DNA of 64,000 nt from Pollutimonas sp963706785 (GTDB taxonomy: Bacteria; Pseudomonadota; Gammaproteobacteria; Burkholderiales; Burkholderiaceae_B): contig CAVPNJ010000004.1 of assembly GCA_963706785.1 (NCBI GenBank), forward strand, positions 620,001 through 684,000, written 5' to 3'. The translations under genes were made by a program, and so were the position numbers. The notes beneath the pieces are model-generated. The model saw only the letters and a program-made list of their open reading frames with translations, was not told the origin of the DNA and made no database searches. Shown here in pieces: positions 1-9,040 of the stretch; position 1 is the first letter of the stretch; each line of letters opens with the position of its first letter.

Positions 1-1024
1 CCAACACCGAAGACCAATCCGGTTCACGCATGGCGCCCGTGGCCGAGTCGAACCAAACGTCTCCTAGGATGTTTAACATGACGACCGGGCATAACGGCGC
101 CGTGCTGCCCAGAGGCAAGCCCGCGGTCACGCGAACTTGTTGCTCGAACTGACTGCTAATGCTGGCATCCATCGTGAAATGCCCGCTGTTATGGGGGCGC
201 GGCGCAATCTCGTTAGCTACCAGGCTGCCATCCTGCAATATGAAAAACTCGACGCACAGGACGCCCACGTACTGTAGGCCCTCAGCGATAGCCAGCGCAG
301 CTTTGGCGGCTTGTGCAGCCATAGGCAGCGAGGGCGACAAGGCATCAACCGTGGAAACTGCCAATATGCCGTCGCGGTGCTCGTTTTGGGCAGAGGGGTA
401 ATAGACAGTCTTGCCATCGGCGCCACGCGCCATGACAACGGAGAGCTCGCTCGCCAACGGCAGCAGCGCCTCTAGCACACAGCTTGCACCGATTTCCGCG
501 AAGGCCTGGCGCGCCTGGTCTCGGGTCGAGACGCGAGCCTGCCCCTTTCCGTCGTAACCTAAACGGGCCGCTTTTAGAATACCGGGAAACAGTGTATCGG
601 GCGCAGTAGAAATGTCGTCGGCGGCATGGATGGCGGCATAGGGCGCGAGCGGCACCCCGACATCTGCGATAAATGCCTTTTCGCGTATGCGATCCTGTAC
701 GATGGCAACGGCTTGCGCTGCCGGTCTGACCAACGAAGCAGCCGCGAGTGCTTGTAGACTATCTGCGGGTACATTCTCGAATTCGGTCGTGATTGCCTTG
801 CAGCGATCGGACAGCTGCGTGAGGCCGTCTACATTGTCATAGCCCGTTTTGATATGCATGTCGGCTACAGACCCAGCAGGACTGTGGGGATCGGGATCGA
901 GTACCGCAACCTTGTAGCCCAGGCTTTGCGCAGCGTGGCAGAACATGCGCCCCAACTGCCCTCCACCAATCATGCCCAGCCAATCACCCGGCAATATCGG
1001 AGAAGGAATAGAGGCTTCATTCAT
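1..1024 (-). CDS. purK: 5-(carboxyamino)imidazole ribonucleotide synthase, C-terminus cut by window edge
   Basis: ATP-grasp enzyme of purine synthesis that carboxylates AIR to N5-CAIR using ATP and bicarbonate. The minus-strand frame opens at an ATG at 1024 (MNEASIPSP...) and stays open for 341 codons to the left edge, so the last few dozen residues are missing. The N-terminal nucleotide-binding motif GMIGGGQLGRM is clear near residues 17-27, followed by VLDPDPHSPAG and TEFENVP, all typical of PurK. The ATP-grasp part carries EVYY-like and NEIAPRPHNSGH segments; the latter is the characteristic substrate-site motif. It follows purE by 65 bases on the same strand, so the two consecutive steps of AIR carboxylation are probably co-transcribed with purC. 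Confidence 0.95.
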   Translation of the reverse strand, partial: MNEASIPSPILPGDWLGMIGGGQLGRMFCHAAQSLGYKVAVLDPDPHSPAGSVADMHIKTGYDNVDGLTQLSDRCKAITTEFENVPADSLQALAAASLVRPAAQAVAIVQDRIREKAFIADVGVPLAPYAAIHAADDISTAPDTLFPGILKAARLGYDGKGQARVSTRDQARQAFAEIGASCVLEALLPLASELSVVMARGADGKTVYYPSAQNEHRDGILAVSTVDALSPSLPMAAQAAKAALAIAEGLQYVGVLCVEFFILQDGSLVANEIAPRPHNSGHFTMDASISSQFEQQVRVTAGLPLGSTAPLCPVVMLNILGDVWFDSATGAMREPDWSSVL

Positions 1025-1089
1025 GAAAACAACCTGTCAGCAAAGATAAATAAAAGTAGCGTGGAAAAACAACGGAGGCGCTTGGCGAC

Positions 1090-1617
1090 CTACATCACAA
1101 CATGGGGCGGCACTGCCATGGCCCTTGCCGCCTCGGTTTGGCGTGCCCGATAGGCGATCAACTTTTGCAGCAGCGAAGCGTCGGTGGTCGCCAGACACGC
1201 AATGACATGCAAGGCGGCATTGGCAGCACCCGCTTCGCCGATTGCGAACGTCGCTACCGGCACACCCTTAGGCATTTGAACAATCGACAACAGAGAATCT
1301 TCGCCGCGCAAATACTTGGATGGCACGGGCACTCCGTAAACCGGCACGGGCGTCAGGGCGGCCATCATTCCTGGCAGGTGGGCGGCACCGCCGGCCCCTG
1401 CAATAATGGCCCGCAAGCCGCGGTCGACCGCATGGGCGCCATATTCGACCATGTCGTGGGGCATCCGGTGCGCGGAAACGACTTTCATTTCATGAGGCAC
1501 GTGGAACTCTTCAAGCACGGCAACCGTGTGTTTCATGATGTCCCAATCACTTGACGAGCCCATGATAATGCCCACCACCGCTGGACCAGCGCCATCAGTT
1601 TCAGTAAATATAGCCAT
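1090..1617 (-). CDS. purE: N5-carboxyaminoimidazole ribonucleotide mutase
   Basis: Class I PurE: moves the carboxylate of N5-CAIR to carbon 4, giving CAIR. 175 residues, the normal size. Seen motifs: GSSSDW (residues 20-25), SAHR with the catalytic histidine (48-51) and GAGGAAHLPGM (74-84), all of which build the active site of the octameric enzyme. A Shine-Dalgarno-like AAGGTGAG precedes the ATG. It lies between purC upstream and purK downstream on the same strand, so the three genes form a purine operon. Confidence 0.97.
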   Translation of the reverse strand: MAIFTETDGAGPAVVGIIMGSSSDWDIMKHTVAVLEEFHVPHEMKVVSAHRMPHDMVEYGAHAVDRGLRAIIAGAGGAAHLPGMMAALTPVPVYGVPVPSKYLRGEDSLLSIVQMPKGVPVATFAIGEAGAANAALHVIACLATTDASLLQKLIAYRARQTEAARAMAVPPHVVM

Positions 1618-1726
1618 GTCAGCTCACCTTATGGTCGCACAAAGGAAGATTTTATTTTAACGTGCCGAGGAGCAGGTTCTTGCCGGAGTGCCGAACCAGC
1701 GCCGCGGCGCTGTATTCGGCACCAGA

Positions 1727-2608
1727 CTAAGCCGTAAGGCGCGTGACAGCTTCGCGGTATTTCGCAGCCGTCTTGTCGAGGACCTCGGCGGGCAGACGCG
1801 GTGCAGGCGGCGTTTTGTCCCATACCTGGGTTTCAAGCCAATCGCGCACAAACTGCTTGTCGAACGATGGCGGACTAATGCCTTCGGCATACTCGGACGC
1901 AGGCCAGAAGCGCGATGAATCCGGGGTCAAAACCTCGTCCATCAAATGCAGCTGGCCCTTATCGTCGAGTCCGAACTCGAACTTGGTGTCGGCAATGATG
2001 ATCCCTTTGGTTGCGGCAAATTCGGCGGCTTCGGTATACAGCCTCAGCGTAACGCTACGAATCTGCTCGGCCAGGTCTTTTCCAACCTGACTCACAACGT
2101 AATCGAAGTCTACATTTTCGTCATGCGAGCCCAATTCTGCTTTGGCGGCTGGCGTGAATATCGGTTCTGGCAGTCGGCTGGCCTGTTGCAGTCCGGCCGG
2201 GAGAGTTATGCCGCAAACGTTACCGTTTGCCTGGTAATCATTCCAGCCAGAGCCGATCAGGTAGCCGCGTGCGACCGCTTCGACCATGATGGGGTTCAGA
2301 CGCTTGACCACCATGGCACGTCCGGCAACTTGATCCCTTTCGTCCGGCGCCACGACGTCTTCGGGCGCCACATCGGTAGAATGAGTCGGCAGAATATGAG
2401 CCAACTTTTTCAGCCAGAACTCCGTCAACTCGGTAAGCACTTGCCCTTTGCCGGGGATGGGATCGTCGAGAATGACATCGAAAGCAGAAATACGGTCAGT
2501 TGCCACGATCAGCAGCTTATCGTCGCCTACCGCATACATATCCCGCACTTTGCCGCGGGCGAGCAAGGGTAGCGATTTGATGGTTGATTGATGGAGGGCC
2601 TGAACCAC
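1727..2608 (-). CDS. purC: Phosphoribosylaminoimidazole-succinocarboxamide synthase
   Basis: SAICAR synthetase: ligates aspartate to CAIR with ATP in purine synthesis. I chose the GTG at 2608 (VVQALHQSTIKSLP...), giving 293 residues, because GAGGA sits six bases before it; an upstream ATG at 2632 would place that ribosome site inside the gene and add eight unlikely residues (MFLFRGNI). Motifs seen: RGKVRDMY near the N-terminus, TDRISAFDVIL, and LTPDSSRFWPA, all diagnostic of the longer PurC form. The gene is separated from fba by a strong terminator, so it should have its own promoter in the stretch near 2610-2660 or read through from fba. Confidence 0.95.
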   Translation of the reverse strand: MVQALHQSTIKSLPLLARGKVRDMYAVGDDKLLIVATDRISAFDVILDDPIPGKGQVLTELTEFWLKKLAHILPTHSTDVAPEDVVAPDERDQVAGRAMVVKRLNPIMVEAVARGYLIGSGWNDYQANGNVCGITLPAGLQQASRLPEPIFTPAAKAELGSHDENVDFDYVVSQVGKDLAEQIRSVTLRLYTEAAEFAATKGIIIADTKFEFGLDDKGQLHLMDEVLTPDSSRFWPASEYAEGISPPSFDKQFVRDWLETQVWDKTPPAPRLPAEVLDKTAAKYREAVTRLTA

Positions 2609-2620
2609 GATGTTTCCTCG

Positions 2621-2658
2621 AAATAAAAACATCCCGCCGGCTGGAGACCGGCGGGATG
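2621..2658 (-). terminator. Rho-independent terminator after fba
   Basis: Perfect 11-bp inverted repeat (2630-2640 with 2648-2658; seven-base loop) rich in G and C. Read on the minus strand it is followed at once by a T-rich run (GTTTTTATTT). It lies just past the fba stop codon and before the purC start, so it ends the glycolytic transcript and insulates it from the purine genes. Confidence 0.85.
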
Positions 2659-2683
2659 AGAGTCAATTTAAAGCCAAGAGCAT

Positions 2684-3748
2684 TTATTGAACGACTTGAG
2701 CCAGTTCGCTTGCCGAATAGCGTTTGGCCATTTCGGCGAGCGGGATCGGTTTGATCTTGCTGGCGTTACCCGCCGTGCCGAATTGCTCGTAGCGCTGCAG
2801 GCAGATTTCTTTGGCGGCTTGCCGGGCGGGCTTGAGATATTCGCGCGGATCGAACTTGGAAGGATTTTCGCCCATGAAACGACGAATCGCACCGGTCATG
2901 GCCAGACGAATATCGGTGTCGATATTGATCTTGCGAACGCCAAACTTGATGGCTTCCTGGATCTCTTCGACAGGCACGCCGTAGGTTTCTTTCATGTCAC
3001 CGCCAAATTCGCGGATTTCGGCAAGAAGATCTTGGGGCACGCTGGAGCTGCCGTGCATGACCAGATGGGTATTGGGCAGGCGATGGTGGATTTCTTTAAT
3101 GCGCGAGATCGACAGGATGTCGCCCGTGGGCTTGCGGGTGAATTTGTACGCGCCGTGGCTGGTGCCAATGGCAATCGCCAGCGCATCGAGCTGGGTGTGA
3201 CGTACAAAGTCGGCCGCCTGTTCAGGATCGGTAAGCAGCTGTTCCATGGTGAGCTTGCCGTCGGCACCATGGCCGTCTTCTTTGTCGCCCTGCATGGTCT
3301 CCAGTGATCCCAGGCATCCCAGTTCGCCTTCGACCGTTACGCCCACCTTATGCGCCATTTCGACGACACGGCGGGTGACGTCGAGGTTGTATTCGTAATC
3401 GGCAATCGTCTTGCCGTCTTCCTTCAGTGAGCCGTCCATCATGACGCTGGAGAAGCCCAGGTTGATGGCGCCCTGGCAGATCGCCGGCGACTGCCCGTGG
3501 TCTTGGTGCATAACGACCGGGATATTTGGGTAGGTTTCGACCGCTGCCTGGATCAGGTATTTAAGGAAGCCTTCGCCGGCATATTTGCGGGCACCGGCAG
3601 ACGCTTGCATGATGACCGGGCTGTCGGTTTCGGCAGCGGCTTCCATAATAGCCTGGACCTGTTCCAGGTTATTGACGTTGAAAGCGGGGATACCGTAGCC
3701 GTTTTCGGCTGCATGGTCGAGCAACTGACGCATGGAAACTAGGGCCAT
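2684..3748 (-). CDS. fba: Class II fructose-bisphosphate aldolase
   Basis: Zinc-dependent aldolase that splits or forms fructose-1,6-bisphosphate (glycolysis, gluconeogenesis). 354 residues from the ATG at 3748, picked because AGGAGG stands seven bases upstream; an upstream start at 3769 would bury it. Seen: NVNNLEQVQA near the N-terminus, the zinc-site segment VVMHQDHGQSP, the ELGCLGSLE segment with acidic ligands, TSHGAYKF, VMHGSSSVP and the NIDTDIR phosphate-binding motif. The length and the long C-terminal part match the class IIB (cbbA-like) type common in beta-proteobacteria. It is the last gene of the tkt-gap-pgk-mog-fba run and is followed by a terminator. Confidence 0.96.
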   Translation of the reverse strand: MALVSMRQLLDHAAENGYGIPAFNVNNLEQVQAIMEAAAETDSPVIMQASAGARKYAGEGFLKYLIQAAVETYPNIPVVMHQDHGQSPAICQGAINLGFSSVMMDGSLKEDGKTIADYEYNLDVTRRVVEMAHKVGVTVEGELGCLGSLETMQGDKEDGHGADGKLTMEQLLTDPEQAADFVRHTQLDALAIAIGTSHGAYKFTRKPTGDILSISRIKEIHHRLPNTHLVMHGSSSVPQDLLAEIREFGGDMKETYGVPVEEIQEAIKFGVRKINIDTDIRLAMTGAIRRFMGENPSKFDPREYLKPARQAAKEICLQRYEQFGTAGNASKIKPIPLAEMAKRYSASELAQVVQ

Positions 3749-3822
3749 GACAAGACCTCCTGGAAGCAAAGTAAATATGAATAGACTCGATTTTACGAGG
3801 GAATGAGATTAATTGCTGAGTA

Positions 3823-4446
3823 TCAAGGCCTGATTGCCGACTTAGGTCGAAAGGCGGTAACAAGCTCGTTACGCGTTTCAATATAAGGCCCTCCGATCAA
3901 ATCGATGCAATAAGGTACTGCGGCGAAGATACCAGCCACGAGCACTTTGCCATCAGAGTCCTTCAAGCCTTCAAGGGTCTCCTTGATGGCTTTGGGCTGG
4001 CCCGGAAGGTTGATGATAAGCGCCGCGTGGTCCGGCGTCTCGCGAACGACGGCTACTTGCCTTGACAAGATTGCCGTCGGCACAAATTTCAAGCTGATTT
4101 GACGCATCTGCTCGCCAAAACCGGGCATTTCCTTGGTGGCTACCGCCAGGGTCGCCTCGGGAGTAACATCGCGACGCGATGGCCCTGTGCCACCCGTGGT
4201 AAGCACCAAGTCGCAACCCAGGGTATCGACTAGCTCGATAAGGGTGGCCGATATTTGCTCTGCCTCGTCGGGTATCAGCCGCGTAACCAGCTGGGGCGGT
4301 TGGACCAGGGCCTCGCCCAGCCACTTTTGCAGGGCCGGAATACCTTGATCTTGATAGATGCCAACGGACGCCCGGTCTGAAATCGAAACCAGGCCCACCA
4401 GCAGTTCGTCGGGGTGTTGACGGACAAGACGCAACGATTCAACCAT
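3823..4446 (-). CDS. mog: Molybdopterin adenylyltransferase (MogA-like)
   Basis: Adenylates molybdopterin before MoeA inserts molybdate. 207 residues. Seen: VGLVSISDRASVGIYQDQGIPAL at the N-terminus, the TTGGTGPSRRDVTPEAT motif that marks the MogA/MoaB fold, EMPGFGEQMR, and NLPGQPKAIKETLEGL near the C-terminus. The YIETRNE tail is typical of MogA and not of MoaB. Start ATG at 4446 has AAGGAA five bases upstream. It sits between pgk and fba, where I remember pyruvate kinase in Bordetella. A second member of the fold (MoaB) is encoded at 50415-50930, so the two paralogues may divide the work. Confidence 0.9.
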   Translation of the reverse strand: MVESLRLVRQHPDELLVGLVSISDRASVGIYQDQGIPALQKWLGEALVQPPQLVTRLIPDEAEQISATLIELVDTLGCDLVLTTGGTGPSRRDVTPEATLAVATKEMPGFGEQMRQISLKFVPTAILSRQVAVVRETPDHAALIINLPGQPKAIKETLEGLKDSDGKVLVAGIFAAVPYCIDLIGGPYIETRNELVTAFRPKSAIRP

Positions 4447-4473
4447 ATTTTCCTTAAAAATTATCGGCCCGTT

Positions 4474-5667
4474 TCAAGCTTGAGCACGCTGCTGAAGAAT
4501 GTCGACGGCCGGAAGCGTTTTGCCTTCCAGAAACTCAAGGAAAGCACCGCCACCCGTCGAGATATAGTCGACCTTGTCGGCAATGTGATACTTGGCTATG
4601 GCAGCAAGCGTATCGCCGCCGCCAGCGATAGAAAACGCTTCGGATTCGGCGATGGCCTGGGCCACGACCTTGGTGCCGTTGGCGAAAGCGTCGAACTCGA
4701 AGACGCCGACTGGACCGTTCCATACTATGGTACCCGCTTGCCGCAGGATAGCTGCAAGCCGCTCTGCCGTCTGAGGGCCGATATCAAGTATCTGGTCGTC
4801 TTCTGCGACCTGATTAGCCGCTTTCACTGTAGCGGCGGCATCGGCGCTAAAGTTTTTCGCACACACCACATCCGCGGGTATCGGTACCGCGGCGCCCCGC
4901 TCTTTCATGATGTCGATCACAGCGCTAGCCTGGGTAACCTGGTCCGACTCAACCAGAGACTTTCCGACAGGTAGGCCGGCAGCCAGCATAAAAGTATTAG
5001 CGATACCGCCGCCGACCACCAACTGGTCAACCTTTTCGGCCAGCGACTTCAGAATTGAAAGCTTGGTTGAAACCTTCGACCCGCCAACAATGGCCACCAA
5101 TGGACGCTTCGGTTCGCGCAGTGCGCGCCCCAGAGCAATAAGTTCCGCCTCGAGTAAAGGGCCGGCGCAAGCCACTGGCGCATACTTCGCTATGCCATGC
5201 GTCGTGGCCTCGGCGCGGTGGGCGGTGCCAAAGGCATCGTTCACGTACACATCGCACAAGGCAGCCATTTTCCTGGATAGTTCAGGGTCGTCTTTCTTTT
5301 CACCGACATTGCAGCGGCAATTTTCAAGCAATACGACTTGGCCCGGACTGGTTGAGACGCCATCGACCCAGTTGGAGACGAGCGTAACGGGCAGCCCCAG
5401 TAGTTCTGACAGGCGCGCGGCGATCGGCGCAAGACTATCTGCCTTCGTTACCGTGCCTTCGGTGGGTCGTCCGAGGTGCGAGGTAACCATGACGGCCGCC
5501 CCGGCGTCCAATGCCATGCGTATGGCGGGCACCGACGCGCGAATCCGGGTGTCTTCGGAAATTTTGCCGTTGTCGAGCGGCACATTCAGATCAGAACGGA
5601 TGAACACCCGCTTGCCGACGAGCGCACCCTCTTTTGCAAGAGACGAAAGAGTTTTTATAGTAGACAT
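4474..5667 (-). CDS. pgk: Phosphoglycerate kinase
   Basis: Transfers phosphate between 1,3-bisphosphoglycerate and ADP in glycolysis. 397 residues, the standard bacterial length. Seen: RVFIRSDLNVPLD near the N-terminus (the PGK signature), SHLGRPTEG, ENCRCNVGEKKDD, AHRAEATTHG, the hinge region AIVGGSKVSTKL, and the nucleotide-binding GGGDTLAA close to the C-terminus. The start at 5667 has only a weak ribosome site. A stable hairpin without a T-run separates it from gap (5699-5724). Confidence 0.97.
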   Translation of the reverse strand: MSTIKTLSSLAKEGALVGKRVFIRSDLNVPLDNGKISEDTRIRASVPAIRMALDAGAAVMVTSHLGRPTEGTVTKADSLAPIAARLSELLGLPVTLVSNWVDGVSTSPGQVVLLENCRCNVGEKKDDPELSRKMAALCDVYVNDAFGTAHRAEATTHGIAKYAPVACAGPLLEAELIALGRALREPKRPLVAIVGGSKVSTKLSILKSLAEKVDQLVVGGGIANTFMLAAGLPVGKSLVESDQVTQASAVIDIMKERGAAVPIPADVVCAKNFSADAAATVKAANQVAEDDQILDIGPQTAERLAAILRQAGTIVWNGPVGVFEFDAFANGTKVVAQAIAESEAFSIAGGGDTLAAIAKYHIADKVDYISTGGGAFLEFLEGKTLPAVDILQQRAQA

Positions 5668-5698
5668 AATTGGTATCAGTTTACGGTGGTCAGATGTG

Positions 5699-5724
5699 GC
5701 AAGGGCGGGTTACCCCGCCCTTGC
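5699..5724 (-). promoter_or_regulatory. Intercistronic hairpin between gap and pgk
   Basis: Perfect 11-bp stem (5699-5709 pairing with 5714-5724) with a four-base loop, between the gap stop and the pgk start. On the minus strand no T-run follows, so it is a poor terminator. It may be an mRNA-stability or processing element that sets the gap to pgk ratio. The stem is seen; the role is inference. Confidence 0.55.
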
Positions 5725-5740
5725 ATCTAGGATCAGCCGC

Positions 5741-6754
5741 TTATTTGGCCGACATCAAGGCAACCGTGGTGTCGAGCATACGATTGGAGAAGCCCCATTC
5801 GTTGTCGTACCACGAAGATACCTTGACCAGCGAACCCGACACTTTGGTAAGGCCGGCATCTACCGTGCTGGAGGCGGGATTATGGTTGTAATCCACCGAC
5901 ACCAGCGGTTCGTCGTTGTATTCCAGAATGCCCTTCAATGGACCTTGTTCGGCAGCCGCCTTCAGAATCCCGTTGACCTCGTCTACTGTGGTTTCACGCG
6001 CTGCCACAAATGACAAATCGACGATGGACACATTAATGGTCGGAACACGAATGGCGTAGCCGTCAAGCTTGCCGTTCAGTTCAGGCAATACCAAACCCAC
6101 TGCTGAAGCCGCACCGGTCTTGGTGGGGATCATGCTTTGAGTCGCCGAACGAGCCCGGCGCAGATCTTCGTGATAGACGTCGGTCAAAACCTGATCATTG
6201 GTGTATGCGTGGATTGTGGTCATCAAACCGTTGACCAGCCCCAGTTTCTGATGCAAAGGCTGGACCAGCGGTGCCAGGCAGTTGGTTGTGCACGATGCAT
6301 TCGAAATTACAGTGTCGCTGGCCTTCAGGACACCATGATTTACGCCGTATACGATCGTGGCATCAACGTCTTTTCCGCCGGGAGCGGAAATGATGACTTT
6401 CTTTGCACCGCCTCGAATGTGCGCGCTGGCTTTTTCCTTGCTGGTGAAGAAGCCCGTGCATTCGAGTACGACGTCTACACCGAGGTCGCCCCAAGGCAAA
6501 GCGGAAGGGTCACGATTGGCAAGCACGCGGATCTTGTCGCCGTTGACCACCATGTAATCGCCATCTACGGTTACCGTACCCGGGAATTTACCGTGGGCCG
6601 TATCAAAGCGCGTCAGGTGAACGTTGGTCTTGGGATCGCCCAGGTCGTTAATTGCCACAATTTCTATGTCGTGCTTTTTACCGCTTTCGTAATGGGCACG
6701 CAGAATATTGCGACCGATACGGCCATAACCGTTGATTGCCACGCGAATAGTCAT
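5741..6754 (-). CDS. gap: Glyceraldehyde-3-phosphate dehydrogenase, type I
   Basis: Oxidises glyceraldehyde-3-phosphate to 1,3-bisphosphoglycerate with NAD(P). 337 residues. Seen: NAD-binding NGYGRIGRN (residues 8-16), the catalytic SNASCTTNCLAP with its cysteine near residue 155, HAYTNDQ with the partner histidine, and WYDNEWGFSNRM at the C-terminus. AGGAGA lies seven bases before the ATG. Position 14 bases downstream of tkt implies one transcript. Confidence 0.97.
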   Translation of the reverse strand: MTIRVAINGYGRIGRNILRAHYESGKKHDIEIVAINDLGDPKTNVHLTRFDTAHGKFPGTVTVDGDYMVVNGDKIRVLANRDPSALPWGDLGVDVVLECTGFFTSKEKASAHIRGGAKKVIISAPGGKDVDATIVYGVNHGVLKASDTVISNASCTTNCLAPLVQPLHQKLGLVNGLMTTIHAYTNDQVLTDVYHEDLRRARSATQSMIPTKTGAASAVGLVLPELNGKLDGYAIRVPTINVSIVDLSFVAARETTVDEVNGILKAAAEQGPLKGILEYNDEPLVSVDYNHNPASSTVDAGLTKVSGSLVKVSSWYDNEWGFSNRMLDTTVALMSAK

Positions 6755-6768
6755 TAATGATCTCCTGT

Positions 6769-8814
6769 TTATAAAACCTGTTCGACAGCCGCAGCAACAT
6801 GCTCGACGGTCAAGCCAAAGAACTTGAACAATACCCCTGCCGGGGCGGATTCGCCGTAGGTATCAATACCCACCACTGCGCCATCCAGCCCAACATATTT
6901 ATACCAGCCCGACGTAACGCCGGCCTCGACCGCGACCCTGGGCAGGCCTTTTGGCAAGACGGACTCGCGCCATTGCGCATCTTGCAGGTCGAATACGTTG
7001 GTGCAAGGCATGGACACAACGCGAACCGCAATACCCTTGGCTGCAAGTTGCTCCTGTGCGCCGAGCGCGAGCGAAACTTCGGAGCCTGTCGCGATGATAA
7101 CGGCCCGTGCGTTGGCAGCGTCGCGCAGCACATAACCACCTTTGCTGATGGCCGCAACAGTTTCGGCATCACGGGGAACAAAGGGCAGATTTTGACGCGA
7201 CAACAGCAAGGCGCTGGGGCCACCGTCTTTGACGTCCATGCCCACGCTAGCCGGACGCTGGATAGCCTGAGCCCAAGCGACTGCCGTTTCAGTCGTGTCG
7301 CATGGTCGCCATACCTGCAGATTAGGTATAAGGCGCAAGCTGGCGGCGTGCTCGACCGACTGATGAGTCGGGCCGTCTTCACCTAACCCAATCGAATCAT
7401 GCGTGAACACATGCACGACCCGCTGCTTCATAAGAGCGGCCATGCGCAGCGCATTACGTGAATAATCGGAGAACGTCAGGAAGGTTCCGCCAAATGGCAG
7501 ATAGCCCCCATGAAGAGCGATACCGTTCATGATGGCGGCCATACCGAACTCGCGCACGCCGTAGTTGATATGATGGCCAAACCGCAGATGCAGTTCGCCG
7601 GCACGCACCGGGACGGCGCCCTTCCAGTCGGTGAGGTTTGATCCCGTCAAATCAGCCGAACCGCCAAGGAACTCTGGCAATAATTCAGCATAGGCAGTGA
7701 TTGCCAGTTGTGAGGCCTTGCGGCTAGCGACGGTTTCAGCTTTTTGATTGGTCGCTTCAATGAATTTTTGCGATTGCTCGGCGAAATCGTCCGGCAGGAT
7801 GCTGGACATGCGGCGCTGCAATTCGGCCGCTTCAGCAGGAAACGCCTGTGCGTAGTCATCGAATTGAGCTTGCCATTCGGCCTGTAGCGCCTGGCCTTTC
7901 TTTTTGCCATCCCAGTACGCATAAATTTCGGCTGGAATATGAAAGGCCTCGTAGGGCCAGTTCAGCGCCGTGCGGGTGGCCTGGATCTCGTCGGCGCCTA
8001 GCGGCGCGCCATGAACTTTTTCCGTACCAGCGGCATTGGGACTACCTTTGCCAATGACCGTGCGGCAACAAATGAGGGTCGGGCCCTTATTCTCGCTTGC
8101 GAATTGCTTTGCCTGAACGATCGCCGCATCGACCGCCGCCATGTCATGCCCGTCAACACCTCGCACGACGTTCCAGCCATAGCTTTCGAAACGAGTCGCG
8201 GTGTCGTCGCCAAACCAGTTTTCAACACGCCCGTCGATGGAGATGCCGTTGTCGTCATAGAAAACGATAAGCTTGGACAGTTTAAGTGTGCCGGCCAGCG
8301 AACATGCCTCGTGGGAGATGCCTTCCATCAGGCAGCCGTCGCCCACGAATGCGTACGTATGGTGGTCGATAATCGCGTGCTTTTCGCGATTGAATTCCTG
8401 TGCAAGCAAAGCTTCGGCTAGAGCCATGCCCACTGAGTTCGCCAGACCCTGTCCCAGTGGACCGGTCGTGGTTTCTACGCCGGCGGTAAAACCGACTTCG
8501 GGATGGCCGGGCGTGCGCGAATGCAACTGGCGAAAATTCTTGAGTTCGTCCAGGGGAAGATCGTAGCCCGTAAGGTGCAACAAGGCATAGATGAGCATGG
8601 ATCCATGGCCGTTTGACAGTACAAACCGGTCACGGTTGGCCCAAGTAGGATCGGCCGGATTATGACGCAGATGCCGCGTCCACAGCGCTTCGGCGATATC
8701 TGCCATCCCCATAGGGGCTCCGGGGTGACCCGAATTGGCTTGTTGGACCGCGTCCATGGCTAACGCACGGATAGCGTTGGCCATGGAGGAATCTTGGGCT
8801 GGGGTATGGCTCAT
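6769..8814 (-). CDS. tkt: Transketolase
   Basis: Thiamine-diphosphate enzyme moving two-carbon units between sugar phosphates (pentose phosphate pathway). 681 residues, normal length. Seen: SGHPGAPMGMADIAE near the N-terminus, NGHGSMLIYALLHLTGYD, the thiamine-diphosphate motif GDGCLMEGISHEACSLAG ending in the YDDN magnesium site, and in the pyrimidine domain EFGMAAIMNGIALHGG and THDSIGLGEDGPTHQ. It is the first gene of the minus-strand carbon block. The 226 bases between it and the divergent rsmE should hold promoters for both; I see no convincing hexamer pair there. Confidence 0.97.
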   Translation of the reverse strand: MSHTPAQDSSMANAIRALAMDAVQQANSGHPGAPMGMADIAEALWTRHLRHNPADPTWANRDRFVLSNGHGSMLIYALLHLTGYDLPLDELKNFRQLHSRTPGHPEVGFTAGVETTTGPLGQGLANSVGMALAEALLAQEFNREKHAIIDHHTYAFVGDGCLMEGISHEACSLAGTLKLSKLIVFYDDNGISIDGRVENWFGDDTATRFESYGWNVVRGVDGHDMAAVDAAIVQAKQFASENKGPTLICCRTVIGKGSPNAAGTEKVHGAPLGADEIQATRTALNWPYEAFHIPAEIYAYWDGKKKGQALQAEWQAQFDDYAQAFPAEAAELQRRMSSILPDDFAEQSQKFIEATNQKAETVASRKASQLAITAYAELLPEFLGGSADLTGSNLTDWKGAVPVRAGELHLRFGHHINYGVREFGMAAIMNGIALHGGYLPFGGTFLTFSDYSRNALRMAALMKQRVVHVFTHDSIGLGEDGPTHQSVEHAASLRLIPNLQVWRPCDTTETAVAWAQAIQRPASVGMDVKDGGPSALLLSRQNLPFVPRDAETVAAISKGGYVLRDAANARAVIIATGSEVSLALGAQEQLAAKGIAVRVVSMPCTNVFDLQDAQWRESVLPKGLPRVAVEAGVTSGWYKYVGLDGAVVGIDTYGESAPAGVLFKFFGLTVEHVAAAVEQVL

Positions 8815-9040
8815 TCAAAACTCGCAAGAGGCGACCAAACCCGAAATAGGTCCGGCCCCGTCATTAAGGTTCACAAAGCCTCCGATTTTAACACTGGGGG
8901 ATTTTGACGTTCTTTGCGTTTATCCGGGTGCGGAGGCAAGGCGGCAAACCACGCAAGGACCTACCCGCCGGAAACCATAGAATCGAATCCACCAGTATGA
9001 TTTCGGTCTTGATCACTGCCCGGTATAGGTAAAGCGTCTT

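Noticed and set aside
1102..1554. 150-codon plus-strand frame opposite purE
   Set aside because: PurE is certain on the minus strand; the frame is a shadow without motifs.
1946..2572. 208-codon plus-strand frame opposite purC
   Set aside because: Shadow of purC, with no recognisable domain.
4907..6013. 368-codon open frame antisense to gap and pgk
   Set aside because: It lies opposite two certain genes and has no family resemblance; strong codon bias of the real genes leaves the opposite frame open.
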